A stretch of DNA of 64,000 bases from Turnera subulata (Eukaryota; Streptophyta; Magnoliopsida; Malpighiales; Passifloraceae). Both the position numbers and the translations under genes were made by a program. Below the pieces are notes generated by a model. It saw only the letters and a program-made list of their open reading frames with translations, was not told the DNA's origin and ran no database searches. Positions 1-11,480 of this stretch are shown piece after piece (position 1 is the stretch's first letter; every line of letters starts with the position of its first letter). The DNA is taken from contig JAKUCV010006766.1 in NCBI GenBank assembly GCA_028386065.3, positions 1-64,000 of the forward strand, given 5' to 3'.

Positions 1-3000
1 TCTTCCTCTCTTTCTTGTTTCTCCCCTTTCTCTCTAATCCTCGCTCTCTCCCTTGATCTTTTCTCATTCACTTCTCTTATTTTTCTCTCATTTCTCTCTC
101 TCTCTCATCTTCCTTTTTCTTTCCCTCCTTTCTCCTTGTATGCATGTGCTTCCTAACTGTACAAGTGCTCACTATTTCTACATGATGTGTTTGGATGATA
201 CATTTGGGGATGAGTTCTTTCTCCTTCTACAAGACATGTTCAAATGCAAGTGCCCCTAACTCTAAATGATGTGTTTACTTCTTGAATGCAAGTGCTCTCT
301 ACTTCTACATGCATGGATGCAAGTGCTTGTCGACCAATGTTATGTTGCGTTTGAATACAAGTGTCTCTAGTATGATGCATGATTGTTGAAAGCCATTCAA
401 GCTAAGGTGAAAGTTAAACAACTTGAGAAAAAGCGAGTTATCCCATCAAAAACACAAAAGTCTCAAAGGAAAAGATGCCTGACGACCATGAACCCACTCA
501 TTTCAATCTTTGCCTAAAGCCCCAGGGGTGAACACTCTTTGTTGAAAAAGGTTTGACGGATGAAGACTCGTAAAGCAAAATCAATGGACACGTGGATATC
601 CCTTCAAAAGCAGATGGAGGAGATGTGCCTAGGTGCTCGTTCATGACCAACCAAATGAATCATCTTGAAAATGAAGTCATCTACCCCATGGACGCGCCTT
701 GTCATTGACTACTATCCCCAATTTCCTTTTGGCCTTAACTTTTGCCTAGACTGCCCTTTCGGGTTTTCAATCTAGCAGGCTTGTCCTAACTTTTGCCTAG
801 ACTGCCCTTTTGGGTTTTCAATCTAGCGGACTCTTCTTCTTCTTTTTTTTTTCCTTTTTCTTTTCTTTTTTTTTCTTTTCTCATCGTGGGGATAGCGGCC
901 ATAGGCATAGAATGCTGAGACCATGGAGTTTGGGCAAGATCAAGATCACTCAGGCTAGGTATATTCAAACGACTTATGGAGAGGTGAACCTTCAACCTTA
1001 ATCGGGAACCATCTAGCTGAGCTATGTCTAAGAGACCATTGGAGAGACGTGCTTCATGATGGCCGAATTCACAATAAATCTTCATAAGAGAGGCGGACTC
1101 GATTGATAACTTCATAAAATACAAGTCAAAAAGAGAAGTCTTACGACTACAAAAGAGGCCCGAATACAGTCAACAGTGTAGCATGTCTATGTGACAACAA
1201 CTCCAATCTTTCCATTGAATTAATCTGGGAACCAAATATTTATAGACCGGGCCCGTTGCCGGATTACCTACGTATCGGTGGACATGGTGTTTGGGTCGAG
1301 GTACTTGGTAGGGTCAGTGTTTGATTCGAGGTGTTTAGGGTGGTAGATCGGATGGAGGGAACACTTGTCTTCTTCATCATAATTTCTTCTCTTCTTCCCG
1401 ATTTCTGATAGTGAATCAACATTTTTGGGCACTAAGGTCATCTCCTTCCTCACTTTTCTCTTTCTTTTTTTTTTCGTTTTTCTTCTTTTTTTCTTTTTCT
1501 TTTTCTTTTTTTTTTTTTGAGGAGGATGACATCTTCTTAAAATGGGTGCACCTAGACATGATTCACTTGAAGCCTAATTCATTTTGAGAAGCAATTTCTA
1601 GACAAGTGTTCACGGTGGGTGTGATGGGGTCAAAGATGGAGGATGGTTTGGATCCATGTTTGAAAATCGGGTATATGTTCAAAGGTTGGTGTTAACGACT
1701 GTTCGGGAAGCAGGTGGAGGTAGGTGTTTCGAGATTATATCCACAGAATTAGGTCTTCGTAGTTCCTTTTATGGTCCCCTAGATTGATCCAATGGAATAT
1801 CATGAAGCTATGCGCAATGCCACATATACACAAAAGATAAGGAAATCAAAGTTTTATTCCTTATATGAAAAATCAAGGCATAAACAATGATACTGTTGAC
1901 TGTTAAACAATAGGATTCAGCTATCATCCCTTTTGACTCGACTCAACTTTTTGACTCTAAAGAGTTCCTATGCCGCCTCTCCCCATCGTCGGTCATCACT
2001 CCATCCATACCTAACAATTCGGCATGTGGTCTATAATCAATTCCCCTCATGTTTGCACCTCTCATCTACCCTTCCATATCATTGAGTGGTCCCACGGAAT
2101 ACATCACCTCATCTCACTACCTCCTTGTTGTCGCCACTGCGCCATTGCTCCCCTCGTCGTCATATCGGATTATCATCTTATCCCCATCGTCACTTCTTTC
2201 ATTCGGAAATTAGGACTTGCATATCCTCTCACAAGAAGATCCAATGGCAATGTCTCCACTCGATATCTCAGCTCCGCCCATCAGTTTAGTCTCTCAGCTC
2301 AGTTTGTGGGCTTGGTTCTCACTATATGATTCTTCTTTTAGCTTCTCATCTTGGCTTATCAACTTGGTTCACAGGTAAAGAACCGGGGCTTGCATCATCT
2401 TTTGTCTCCTCTTATCTTCTTCCCATGTTTTTCTTCATTATTTCTCTCCAGGGACTGGGGTTTGCATTTCTTCCCATGAGATGGCCTCGATCGGTTTGTC
2501 TCCAATTGCATACTTGGCTTCAGCTTTGCATCTCGGTTTTCGGGCTCAACTTGTCGACCCGGTTCACCAACTCAGCTTCTGGTTATGGTTCATCAATTTG
2601 TCTCAATAGTTTGGCTCCCCAGCTCGGCTCGCCAACTGGATTTGCGAATAAGAATTAGGGCTTACATCTCCCTCCATGGGGGAACATCCTGACTTGCATC
2701 TCCTCTTATAAGAAAGACTAACCAAGTCGTCCCATCTCCTCTCTTCTGTCTCAAATATTGGGACTTACATCTCCTCTCACAAAAAGGCCCAAAGTTACCT
2801 CGGTGTCTTAAGTTGATGTTTCATCACTGCCTCTGCCTTCTTCCTACCTTGCGGCTTAGAATACCTCCATGGTTTCTAATGTCTTCATTATCTTCCTTTC
2901 TACATTGCCTTGTGATGTATCCATCCTCCTTACTATCTTCATCATCTCCTTCCAACTAAGGCACTACCCACCCCTGGTGTCCTAAGGGTTCAATTCTAAT

Positions 3001-3883
3001 GGTAAAGTTCATGGTCATCGGGAATTCTAAACTTAGACTTTATGTTTTTTTTTTTAAGGTATTTGGAAAAAGCATGATGGAATACATTCGCAAAACAATC
3101 TCATTATTCTTGCAAAACATTTGCTTCTTTTTCTTTCTTCAAGATTCAAGCCCAAAAAGATGAGGATTTTTTAAAAGAATGAGACACCCTAGCCCGAATT
3201 TGTGTTTTATGTTTTGAAAAACATGTGATGCAATGTCAAATGTATGCAAATGTGAACTTCCTAAGACAAGGTAGACCGACTGGACATATACGCCAACTGA
3301 GGAAACAACACCAAAGAAGTAATCGTCGGCTCAATCATGTATACTTATTCCCATTGGGTATTCTTACTAGACTCACCAGATCCCACTACGCAATATTGCC
3401 CCTACGCAGAGTTGGCACGGCGGTCCCGCTATATATTTTTTGTGATTTTTTTGGTTTATCAAAAGAAAAATACTATATTTACACATATTCAAATCCACAA
3501 CAAAAATCACACAAAAATGCATATACCACTTATTGATTCATTATGCATGAGATGCTCAGGGTATGCAGCTGGTTGGGGGCTAAAAGACTGCCGCTAAGGA
3601 ATAGTTTGACCTACTCACATGTGATAAAAGATATCGCGTGAGGTCCAAGGCCCGTTAATCCCTATCATCGCATGAGCAGCGAGAAACCGGTTCACATCAA
3701 GCCACTCTCGCTTTAAGAAAGCATTGTAGCGGACTTGGATTCCCTGGCCCTCTTATGGTAGAGGCTTCACAACATTTTCCATGAATGCAAGGCACTTATG
3801 ATGACACATAAAAAGGCATACAAAAATTCAATGATTGCACAAGATTTCTTGAATCCTCAAAAGTCCCCAGTGGAGTCGCCACC
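1..3883. other. Repeat-derived DNA without an intact gene
   Basis: No reading frame here looks like a real gene; the ORFs are short and of low complexity. The stretch begins with a pyrimidine tract. Five imperfect copies of a CAAGTG-centred motif follow at about 160-360, and there are long T/C-rich runs near 840-890 and 1460-1520. Near 1265-1280 the text contains a TTACCTACGTATC-like string, whose complement GATACGTAGG resembles a string common in plant Ty3/gypsy LTRs. Because the LTR at 3884-5367 is on the minus strand and followed by a primer-binding-like site, this DNA would lie where the leader and internal part of that element belong. That assignment is inference: no gag or pol motif is visible. 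Confidence 0.4.
737..827. repeat. Tandem 40-bp direct repeat
   Basis: A 40-bp unit beginning AACTTTTGCCTAGACTG and ending TTTTCAATCTAGC occurs at 737-776 and again at 788-827. By eye the copies differ at one base (C or T in the CCCTTT-GGG part). The period is 51 bp. It lies in the repeat-derived region and codes for nothing recognisable. Confidence 0.8.
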
Positions 3884-4628
3884 TGTGAATACCCGACCCA
3901 AAATCACTTGGGCCTATTCACCTTTTCCTTACACCTTCTTCATAACCGTCATCCATTATCTTTGGAGTCGCCACCCAAGTTTTATTAAGGGACTAAAACT
4001 TGGGAAAAACCCTTCATGTGACTCCATTTAGGCAACCGGTTTAGCGAACCAAAGATAATGGACCCGGGGATTCGTCATGGATGGGAAGGTGTTAGGCACC
4101 CATCCATGTTGGGGCGAAATCTTGTGCAATTAAAGGTTTTTGTATGCCTTGTGCAAGTGGGTGAGTGTGTTCACCAAAACCAATCAAGAACTGAAAATAA
4201 AAAGAAGGGGATGAGAAGAAGATTGGGCTTGAGTTTCCACCACTAGAAACCACCTACGTACCCCGGCGACCGGGTTCAAAGCCCACGTAGTTCTTACATC
4301 AGAAACACAACAATCACATCATCATCAGCATCAGCATCACAACAGAAAGAAAAGGATCAGAATTACCTCTTGCAGCCCTCCTCTAGCTCCTTGATTCGGG
4401 TTTCGCCTTACGCCTAGCTTCTTTCCGCACCTCAACTCTATCTTGGATCTCTTCTTGATTCTTCACTTGCTGCCTTGATTAGATGATGCTACCCACGAGA
4501 TTTCTCCAGAGCTTCGCCTATAGAACTAATTCTGGGCTTGGAGAGGTAGAGTTTCTCCAAGCTTGAAAGCTTTTAGGAAGAGTATGTGTGTAATAATGCG
4601 TGTCCTTTGATGTGAAGGGGGAGGGTCC

Positions 4629-4636
4629 TATTTATA
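4629..4636 (-). promoter_or_regulatory. TATA box of the gypsy-type LTR
   Basis: Forward TATTTATA reads TATAAATA on the minus strand, in the context CACTATAAATAGGACC. It is the expected U3/R promoter element for the minus-strand LTR and supports that orientation. Confidence 0.6.
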
Positions 4637-4762
4637 GTGTTCTGGGCTGCCTAGGGTCGTGGACCATCTTAATGATCAGAATAATGGCCGAAAATCTGGA
4701 CCAAAAACGCGTAGAATCGAATCTCGGTCGAAAATCGGGGAGAAAACGCGTTCCAGTGCACC

Positions 4763-4861
4763 CATGACCGCCATGGCCGGCGGTCATCACGAGATGACAG
4801 CCATGTCATGGCGGTCATCCACACATGACCGCCTAGGCCCGGCGGTCATCTCGAGATGACC
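4763..4861. repeat. GC-rich duplicated hairpin units in the LTR U3
   Basis: Two similar units of about 36 bp lie at roughly 4763-4798 and 4825-4861. Each starts CATGACCGCC, folds back on GGCGGTCAT and ends CGAGATGAC. They are much richer in GC than their surroundings and lie upstream of the minus-strand TATA box, so they may be regulatory repeats of the LTR. That role is inferred. Confidence 0.65.
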
Positions 4862-5544
4862 GCCCGCGCCTACGCGTTTTCACCGCAGTTTCCATTTTTG
4901 CTCCGGATTCTCCCCTAATTCCTCCCTGATTGATCTTACCGCGTAATCAACCCCTAGATTGCCCAGAATATTCTCTTTTCTTGATTACTACTCCCCCCAA
5001 ACATCTCCCAATCAATTAATCACACACCCTCTTCCTATTTTAAGCCTAAATCATACCAAAAACACTCTTGCTATTTAAGGAATGATTTAACTCTGATCTC
5101 TCACGAAAATCAGAGTTAAATTTGCCTGCAAGCAAGGTGTTAGTGGGCTTGTACAACTCTGGAGAACATCTATATTCTACTAAATTGGGCTCTTATATCT
5201 ATCTCCAACCCAAATTGGATTTCAATACATAAATAAGGCCCAAGCTCATAGAATGTAATACATTCTAGCAATCCGGTCCCTAATGTGACTTAAATCACTT
5301 CTTCGTACATGAGGGACCTAATTACTAAAACGTATAAATTTTCATGGGTCAAATTCGGGTGTTCACATCCCCGAAAAGATCCAGAAGATTTTTCGGTGGA
5401 TTATATTATTATTCAGAAAATTCCAAAGCTTTACAATCCTCGAGGATTTGCTTTTGGAAATGTCTGCCACTACATTAATTATTGCTCAATAATTCTGATC
5501 CTTTCGACATGAGTGGCAGATATAAGCTTAAAATTGGTACACAA

Positions 5545-5630
5545 CAGCCTGAAGCTGGTACCCATCAAAAGCTAGTAAAAAAAATAGCAGCCTGAAGCTG
5601 GCACATATATACCAGCCTGAAGCTGGTACC
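5545..5630 (+). repeat. Three CAGCCTGAAGCTGG units in the copia remnant
   Basis: CAGCCTGAAGCTGG followed by TAC or CAC occurs at 5545, 5588 and 5613. The spacing is irregular (43 and 25 bp). It lies in the 5' non-coding or gag-proximal part of the copia remnant. Confidence 0.7.
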
Positions 5631-7995
5631 AACTTAAAGTTGGTTTATTGGAATTATTTGGCATGACCGGTTGGGCCATCCCGGGTCAATAATGATGCAC
5701 GAAATTTATTTGGTCATTCATTGAAAAACCAGAAGTTTTACAATCAATGAATTTTCATGTGTTTTGTTTGCTGCGAAATTAATAATACGACCATCCTATG
5801 ATGAGATTGGCCTAGACCAGCAAATTTAGGAATAATTTCGGGATATGAACGCGTACTGATAGATCCGCTGTGTTGACCATCTAGGTAATTTTTACGATGC
5901 ATCGACTAGATGGTCTATTGTGTGACACAAGTTGGCATTGTGCGCACTCGTTTTAATGATTAAGCCACTTGCGGGTACATATCCCTACTTATGTTACTAG
6001 ATTATATGTCTAGATTATGCTGGTATATTTCTTCAATGGATAATGTATATCATTGGAAATAAACCCAAACAGATCTGGGCCATATTGACAATTGATTGCA
6101 GGACTATTGATGAAATATCACTGTTTGATAATTGGTATTTTATATGCAGCAACACTTGAGTGCATCAAGCCAACATGATAAGATCTCCCCATTTAATTGA
6201 TTAATGGTCATATATTTAGTATCTCTCCTCTTTGGACCATCGGTTATATAGTATAAAAATCCTCCACCACAGCATTGTTTTGTTGGTCCTTAAAGAATAT
6301 TGGGAATATATGTTGTGTATGTTGGGTATGTTAATTTGATGTTAGAGTTTACCCAACATAAGGGGGAGGAAAGAAGCAGCTGGATCAAGAGATTATTGAA
6401 ATGATTTATCAATATCTAGTTTTTGATCCTCGAATAAATTAATATGAACCTGAAGTTCAAAAGATGATTCATTTGCAGGAAAATTGATATGCAATTGCCA
6501 GACACATTTAAATTAAGTGTGACTATATACCAGCTGCAAATGCTCCTGTTTAAGATTGATGTTCCTGAAGAACAATGTAAGTATGCAAATGAATCTATAG
6601 ATTATACTCGGTTCCAAAAAGAAAAGAAATTCTCGATAGAGAAAAAGGAGCAAAAGAGTGATAAAATGGCCCCAGTGAGAAAATAAGACCTCCAGTAGAG
6701 GTTTGAATTAAAAGTCCTCCAGAAGAGGTTGATTCTCTGACACAATTGATAAATTTCCCGAAGTAACTCAGGTACCTGAAATAAATGAGCATGATGAGAT
6801 CTCAATTACAGTGTCAGGGATAAGATGGAACCGACAAGAAATAACCGTCGACGGAATACAATTTTAATTTATAGCGCTAAATATTAAAAATAAGGATCAT
6901 GAACCTACTAATGAAAGTAGGCGTTGTATGATTGGCCAAAATAAAGAGATATAATTAAAGGCTGTGTTAGACTCGCTTATGAAGCGAGATATTTTTTCGG
7001 ACCTGTAGTCCGTACACCAGAGGGTGTAAAATTGATTAGTCATAGAAGCGGGTATTTGTGCAGAAAATATAAATGAGATATAAAGCACAGTTGCACAAGG
7101 TTTTACCGGAACGACCTGATTTTAATTATGAGGAGATTTACTCCCCCGTGGTGGATGCAATTATGTTAATAAGTCTGGCATCATATGAAAAGAATTTGAA
7201 ATGCATCTAGTGAATGCTATTACAGCCTATTTATTAATATGGATCCATAAGTCATGATATATACATGAAGATCCTTGAAGGATCCAAGTTGCCTGAAGCA
7301 ACTAATTCCCGGGAAATTCCAAAATAGAACTAAATTGATTTTTACATAATTTAAATCATTTTGAGTATGGATAAACTTATTTATGATTGGAACTCCCGAA
7401 AAAGCTTCCAAATACCGTGCTATTAGATTGGTCCTGGAGTACCCTATTGAAGTGCAGTATGTATTGCTAAGAAAAATAAAGCCTGAAGCTTTTGACTTAA
7501 GCTTATTGGCAAGATATGAATTTGCTCTTATCTTCGGGATATAAAAGATGTGGTGTCATGTTAATCCTGTAAGCCCGAAGAAAGAAGAGTTGGTTCTTGC
7601 AGGTGTCGATCCCCCACTTAATCCACAAAAGGCACAGCCGGACATCTGACACAACTTTACACATGAAATGTTGCATCATTGGGACTACAAAAAGCAAGAG
7701 GGCAAAACAGATGCCCCAACAACAAAATTATGACGATAAAGCTCCCACATTGCCCAGTTAAGAGTAATGATGATCAGACAAGGCACATATGCCCAGAAGT
7801 TGACGAGAAGATAATTGTCATGCTACGACATCGAGAAACCAAGAGAGGCCAAAATGAGGGGGAGTAGAATACGCACTGCACTCTTTTTTCCTTCACCAAG
7901 TTTTTATCCCACAGGGTTTTTCTTGGTAAGGTTTTTAACGAGGCAGTTCTCCCTAAGCGTATTCTATCTAATGCATAATAACATCCAAGGGGGAG

Positions 7996-8207
7996 TGTTA
8001 TAAAACGTGTTTTTGGTGGATGTTATTACACCTACCCCATACTTGTATTTTACTCCTATATATTGTAAGTTTACAGACACAGAAAGGTGGATGATAAAAA
8101 CCGAGCTTCTGCTCGTCTTCCTCTCCTCTCTTTGTCCTCCTTAAACTGCCTCTCCTTCCTTTTCTTTTCTTGTGTTTCTCATCACATAAAACACTCAATT
8201 CTTAACA
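7996..8207 (+). repeat. 3' LTR of the copia element
   Basis: The repeat starts TGTTATAAAA directly after the purine tract GGGGGAG and ends CTTAACA. TGTTA and TAACA are perfect 5-base inverted ends with TG...CA borders. A TATATATT string near 8054 could be its TATA box. No second copy is seen in the window. Confidence 0.75.
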
Positions 8208-9041
8208 AGATCTATATAATCAACAGGATCTCGCAACTACGCCTCGTGTGAGAATCGAAACAAAAGGCTACTTGATGAACCAAATCCATCGGACGAGATA
8301 GATTGAGATCTAGTACTAAGTATAACTGTGGATGCAAAAGGATAGACAGCCAAGAGAGACAATAATCAAAATCTTCTCCGAATTGAAGATGGTCAAATCA
8401 CATCACATCACATCACAGCATTGAAGTAAATTGCCAAATGAATATTGAATTTTGAAAATTTGTGATCAGTAGTATCACGATTTTCAAGTTTAAACTGCTT
8501 CATATCTCAAAGATTGATCTTGGAATTTCTGTCCTCCAAACTAAGATCTACAATCCTGAATCTGTTACTTATATGTTTAAAGCTCATTCTGTCAATTTTT
8601 CAACCTCTGCCTCTTACCCGCCAGCCTGAGCTGTTACGCTAAAATCTTATAGTGCTTCAATTGCCTACTTGGAAATCTTTAAAACCTTTCTTTGAACGGG
8701 AGTACTACCACAGGATTCTGCTAAATTATATGTTGTACCATAAGTATCGTAGACATTCCACACAGATTTATTTCTTCAGCATGATACTAATCCTACCCAA
8801 CCTTAAGAGATTTCACTATGGCATTGGTTAAAGGTAGTAATTACCGGTGTTATTAACTAGAAGACAACCTCATACAAACAAAAGTGCTCAAGTCCCATTT
8901 TGTTATTAACGATGGCCAATGGCGGCGTTTATGTTCGTCAATTATATGGTTGCAATTACAGGTTTATGCTCGTTCCATATTTTCATAGGGAAATCATTAA
9001 GCCCCCCACAATATCTGATTGTTTCTTAACCCAACTGTACA
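8208..9041. other. Intergenic, upstream of the phosphate transporter
   Basis: There is no gene-like reading frame and no recognised repeat. The right part is the distal promoter of the PHT1 gene that begins at 9251. Confidence 0.6.
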
Positions 9042-9049
9042 GTATATAC
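9042..9049 (+). promoter_or_regulatory. P1BS motif (PHR1-binding site)
   Basis: GTATATAC fits the consensus GNATATNC exactly and is palindromic. It lies 201 bases before the ATG of the phosphate transporter. PHR1-type MYB factors bind this site in phosphate-starvation-responsive genes. Chance matches are common, but the position and the neighbouring MYCS motif make a real site likely. Confidence 0.7.
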
Positions 9050-9066
9050 TGATATTCCTCTCTTAA

Positions 9067-9077
9067 TTTCTTGTTCT
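9067..9077 (+). promoter_or_regulatory. MYCS/CTTC motif
   Basis: TTTCTTGTTCT matches the full 11-base MYCS motif described in promoters of mycorrhiza-induced phosphate transporters, including the CTTC core TCTTGTTC. It is 17 bases after the P1BS and 173 bases before the ATG. The two motifs together are the known signature of PT4-clade promoters in eudicots. Confidence 0.72.
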
Positions 9078-9250
9078 TGCCCCCCAGCCTAGACATCAAC
9101 GACCCAGAATTTTGGATTATTATGTCTTTTCCTTATTATTATATGTCTTTGGATATGTCATCTATAGAAACCCTGAATTCTAAAAACTTGAAAAAGAGAG
9201 TCATACCCACCAAAAACTTGAAAAACAAAGAGAGAAAGAAGAAAACAACA

Positions 9251-10870
9251 ATGGCTTCACATAGTCTAACAGTGCTCGAAGCACTGGACAATGCTCGCAC
9301 GCAATGGTACCATTTCACTGCCATAGTTATTGCTGGTATGGGTTTTTTCACTGATGCCTATGATCTCTTCTGCATCTCCACGGTGTCCAGGCTATTAGGC
9401 CGCCTCTACTACTTCGACCCATCAACAGGACTGCCCGGAAAACTCCCAACAAACGTCAACAATATGGTCACCGGCGTGGCCCTGGGTGGCACACTAGCCG
9501 GCCAATTGGTCTTTGGCTGGCTGGGAGACAAACTTGGCCGCAAAAAGGTTTACGGGCTCACTCTAATTCTCATGGTCATTAGTGCAATTCTCTCCGGCAT
9601 ATCATTCGGGTCATCCGCCAAAGCTGTGATAGGAACCCTTTGTTTCTTCAGGTTCTGGCTAGGATTTGGCATAGGTGGTGATTACCCTCTCTCTGCTACG
9701 ATCATGTCAGAGTATGCTAATAAGAAAACTCGAGGCAGGTTTATAGCTGCAGTGTTTGCTATGCAAGGAGTAGGGATCATCTTTGCAGGACTAGTCTCGA
9801 TGACTCTTTCAAAAATCTTTATCAGTTGCTCCAAATCCGCACCATCTTTCTCTGAAGATCCTGTCTTGTCTACACAGCCGCAGGCAGATCATCTATGGAG
9901 GATTGTGCTAATGCTGGGTGCCCTCCCTGCAATCCTGACATACTACTGGCGGATGAAGATGCCCGAAACAGGACGATACACGGCACTTGTACAAGGGAAC
10001 GCTAAGCAAGCAGCGGTTGATATGGGAAGCGTCCTGGATGTCGAATTTCAGGATGAAGCAGACAAGGTGTTGCAGTTCAAGGCGGCAAATAGCTATAAGT
10101 TACTGTCTAAAGAGTTTTATGACAAGCATGGACTTCACTTGATTGGTACGATGAGTACTTGGTTCTTATTAGATATAGCTTTCTACAGCCAAAACCTGAC
10201 GCAGAAAGATATACTTCCTGCAATGGGATTGATAAAAAAAGATGTGGAAATTAATGCTCTGGAGGAAGTTTTTGAGATTTCTAGAGGCATGCTTGTGGTT
10301 GCATTGCTTGGTACGTTCCCTGGTTACTGGTTTACCGTGTACTACATTGAAATAATCGGCCGGCTTGGTATCCAACTCATGGGTTTCATTATGATGTCCT
10401 CGTTCATGATGGTGATGGCCGTCAGGTACGAAAACCTGAAGGAAGATAACAAATGGTTATTCGGTCTCCTCTACGGCCTAACCTTCTTCTTTGCCAATTT
10501 TGGACCCAACACCACAACTTTTGTCCTTCCTGCTGAATTGTTCCCTACAAGGCTGAGGTCTACTTGTCACGCAATCAGTGCAGCTGCAGGAAAGGCTGGA
10601 GCCATGATTGGGGCATTTGTGGTGCAATCCTATACTCTGGATGAGAAGCCTACTAGAATCAAGCATGCCCTTATGGTTTTGACCTTCACGAACTTGCTTG
10701 GGTTTTGCTGCTCCTTTTTGTTGAAAGAGACCAAAGGGATGTCACTGGAGGAGATATCTGGGGAAGATGGAGGCCGTGGGGAGAAGAAACCGGAGGCTGT
10801 TACTGCTAGACGGTCCGTGTCTATGCAGGAACACCGGAATTCTGTTTCCCTTCAAGGGAATCATGTCTGA
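9251..10870 (+). CDS. PHT1: PHT1 phosphate transporter, mycorrhiza-inducible PT4/PT11 clade
   Basis: This is an intronless gene for a 539-aa proton-coupled inorganic phosphate symporter of the major facilitator superfamily, acting in the plasma or periarbuscular membrane. The start is the ATG after ACAACA, giving [20 protein letters not shown], as in the family; the frame runs open further upstream but without homology. The PHT1 signature [13 protein letters not shown] is at residues 142-154, and [12 protein letters not shown] follows the second membrane segment region. About twelve hydrophobic segments surround a hydrophilic central loop. Two features point to the mycorrhizal PT4/PHT1;11 clade: STCHAISAA near the tenth segment, where most members have CHG, and the central text [16 protein letters not shown]. 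The promoter carries P1BS and MYCS motifs. Transport specificity and induction are inferred from the clade. Confidence 0.93.
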   Translation: MASHSLTVLEALDNARTQWYHFTAIVIAGMGFFTDAYDLFCISTVSRLLGRLYYFDPSTGLPGKLPTNVNNMVTGVALGGTLAGQLVFGWLGDKLGRKKVYGLTLILMVISAILSGISFGSSAKAVIGTLCFFRFWLGFGIGGDYPLSATIMSEYANKKTRGRFIAAVFAMQGVGIIFAGLVSMTLSKIFISCSKSAPSFSEDPVLSTQPQADHLWRIVLMLGALPAILTYYWRMKMPETGRYTALVQGNAKQAAVDMGSVLDVEFQDEADKVLQFKAANSYKLLSKEFYDKHGLHLIGTMSTWFLLDIAFYSQNLTQKDILPAMGLIKKDVEINALEEVFEISRGMLVVALLGTFPGYWFTVYYIEIIGRLGIQLMGFIMMSSFMMVMAVRYENLKEDNKWLFGLLYGLTFFFANFGPNTTTFVLPAELFPTRLRSTCHAISAAAGKAGAMIGAFVVQSYTLDEKPTRIKHALMVLTFTNLLGFCCSFLLKETKGMSLEEISGEDGGRGEKKPEAVTARRSVSMQEHRNSVSLQGNHV

Positions 10871-11480
10871 TTATGGATGTCATGGATTTTGAGTTCAAGG
10901 GAGTTTTGTCAAAATTGTTTATGTATTTGTTTGTAATATGTAAGTGTAAAGAACTGGTCAACGTGTCAGCTATCCAAGTATCTAACGACTATATATTCAT
11001 TGCTGCTTCTGCCTGCTATCGTCTGCCATAAAACTATAACGGCCGAAGAAAGAAAAAGAATCCGGCCGGTTGATTAATCAAGTGTCGATTGATGAGACTG
11101 GAAGAAAACCATGTATTAATGCACGCAAGTTACCTCTTATTAGAACAAAACGGGATAACGAATGGTCTTGTAATAGTGTTGATCCTAATCTCTGTGTGAT
11201 GGCGTTTTTCTTAATGTTTTACCTCGCTTCTATTGTTTTTCAGTTGTTGCTGGAACCCCGAAAACATATAATCAATTCATGTTTTCTAATTTACCACATA
11301 TTTACCATTGTAATTCCTGGTCTGATTGCAATAAACCAAAACCTCTTGGGACTGGATCGTGGATAGTTCAACATGATAAACCGATTGCTGGGATTTGGCT
11401 TTAAAAAAAAAGAGAAAAAATGTTTTGGGTTGGAGGGAGGGTTTCTCATTTGAATATAATAATTTCCATAAATTACTTAT
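10871..11480. other. 3' UTR and intergenic DNA
   Basis: The first part is probably the 3' UTR of the phosphate transporter; TTGTAATATG near 10931 could be part of a polyadenylation region. No other gene or repeat is recognised before the inverted repeat at 11481. Confidence 0.5.

Larger units (their letters stand above)
3884..5367 (-). mobile_element. Ty3/gypsy-type LTR, minus orientation
   Basis: The ends form an inverted repeat: TGTGAATACCCGA at the left and TCGGGTGTTCACA at the right, with the TG...CA borders of an LTR. Read on the minus strand, the base after the LTR starts GGTGGCGACTCCACTGGGGAC, two bases and then a TGG-initiated primer-binding-like site, as in plant gypsy elements. A TATAAATA box sits on the minus strand at 4629-4636, and a GTACGTAGG string (forward 4255-4263) lies further downstream, as expected after an LTR transcription start. 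The internal region would extend leftward into 1-3883. No intact partner LTR is visible, and the flanking bases do not show a clear target duplication. Confidence 0.72.
5370..8207 (+). mobile_element. Decayed Ty1/copia retrotransposon with 3' LTR
   Basis: Interrupted translations on the plus strand carry copia polymerase landmarks. A PAANAPV string lies near 6530-6552. A stretch near 6800-6960 reads like the segment before the reverse transcriptase (ISITVSGIRWNRQEI). Near 7000-7160 come VVRTPEGVK and YEEIYSPVVDAI, characteristic of the copia reverse transcriptase. Stops and frameshifts interrupt every part, so the element is dead. It ends with a purine tract (CAAGGGGGAG) and a 212-bp LTR at 7996-8207. 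A matching 5' LTR is not visible; the left side abuts the gypsy-type LTR, which may have replaced or truncated it. Confidence 0.82.

Noticed and set aside
9071..9250. N-terminal extension of the phosphate transporter by 60 codons
   Set aside because: The frame is open but begins at a non-ATG codon, overlaps the MYCS motif, has no homology to PHT1, and the family start [16 protein letters not shown] lies at 9251.
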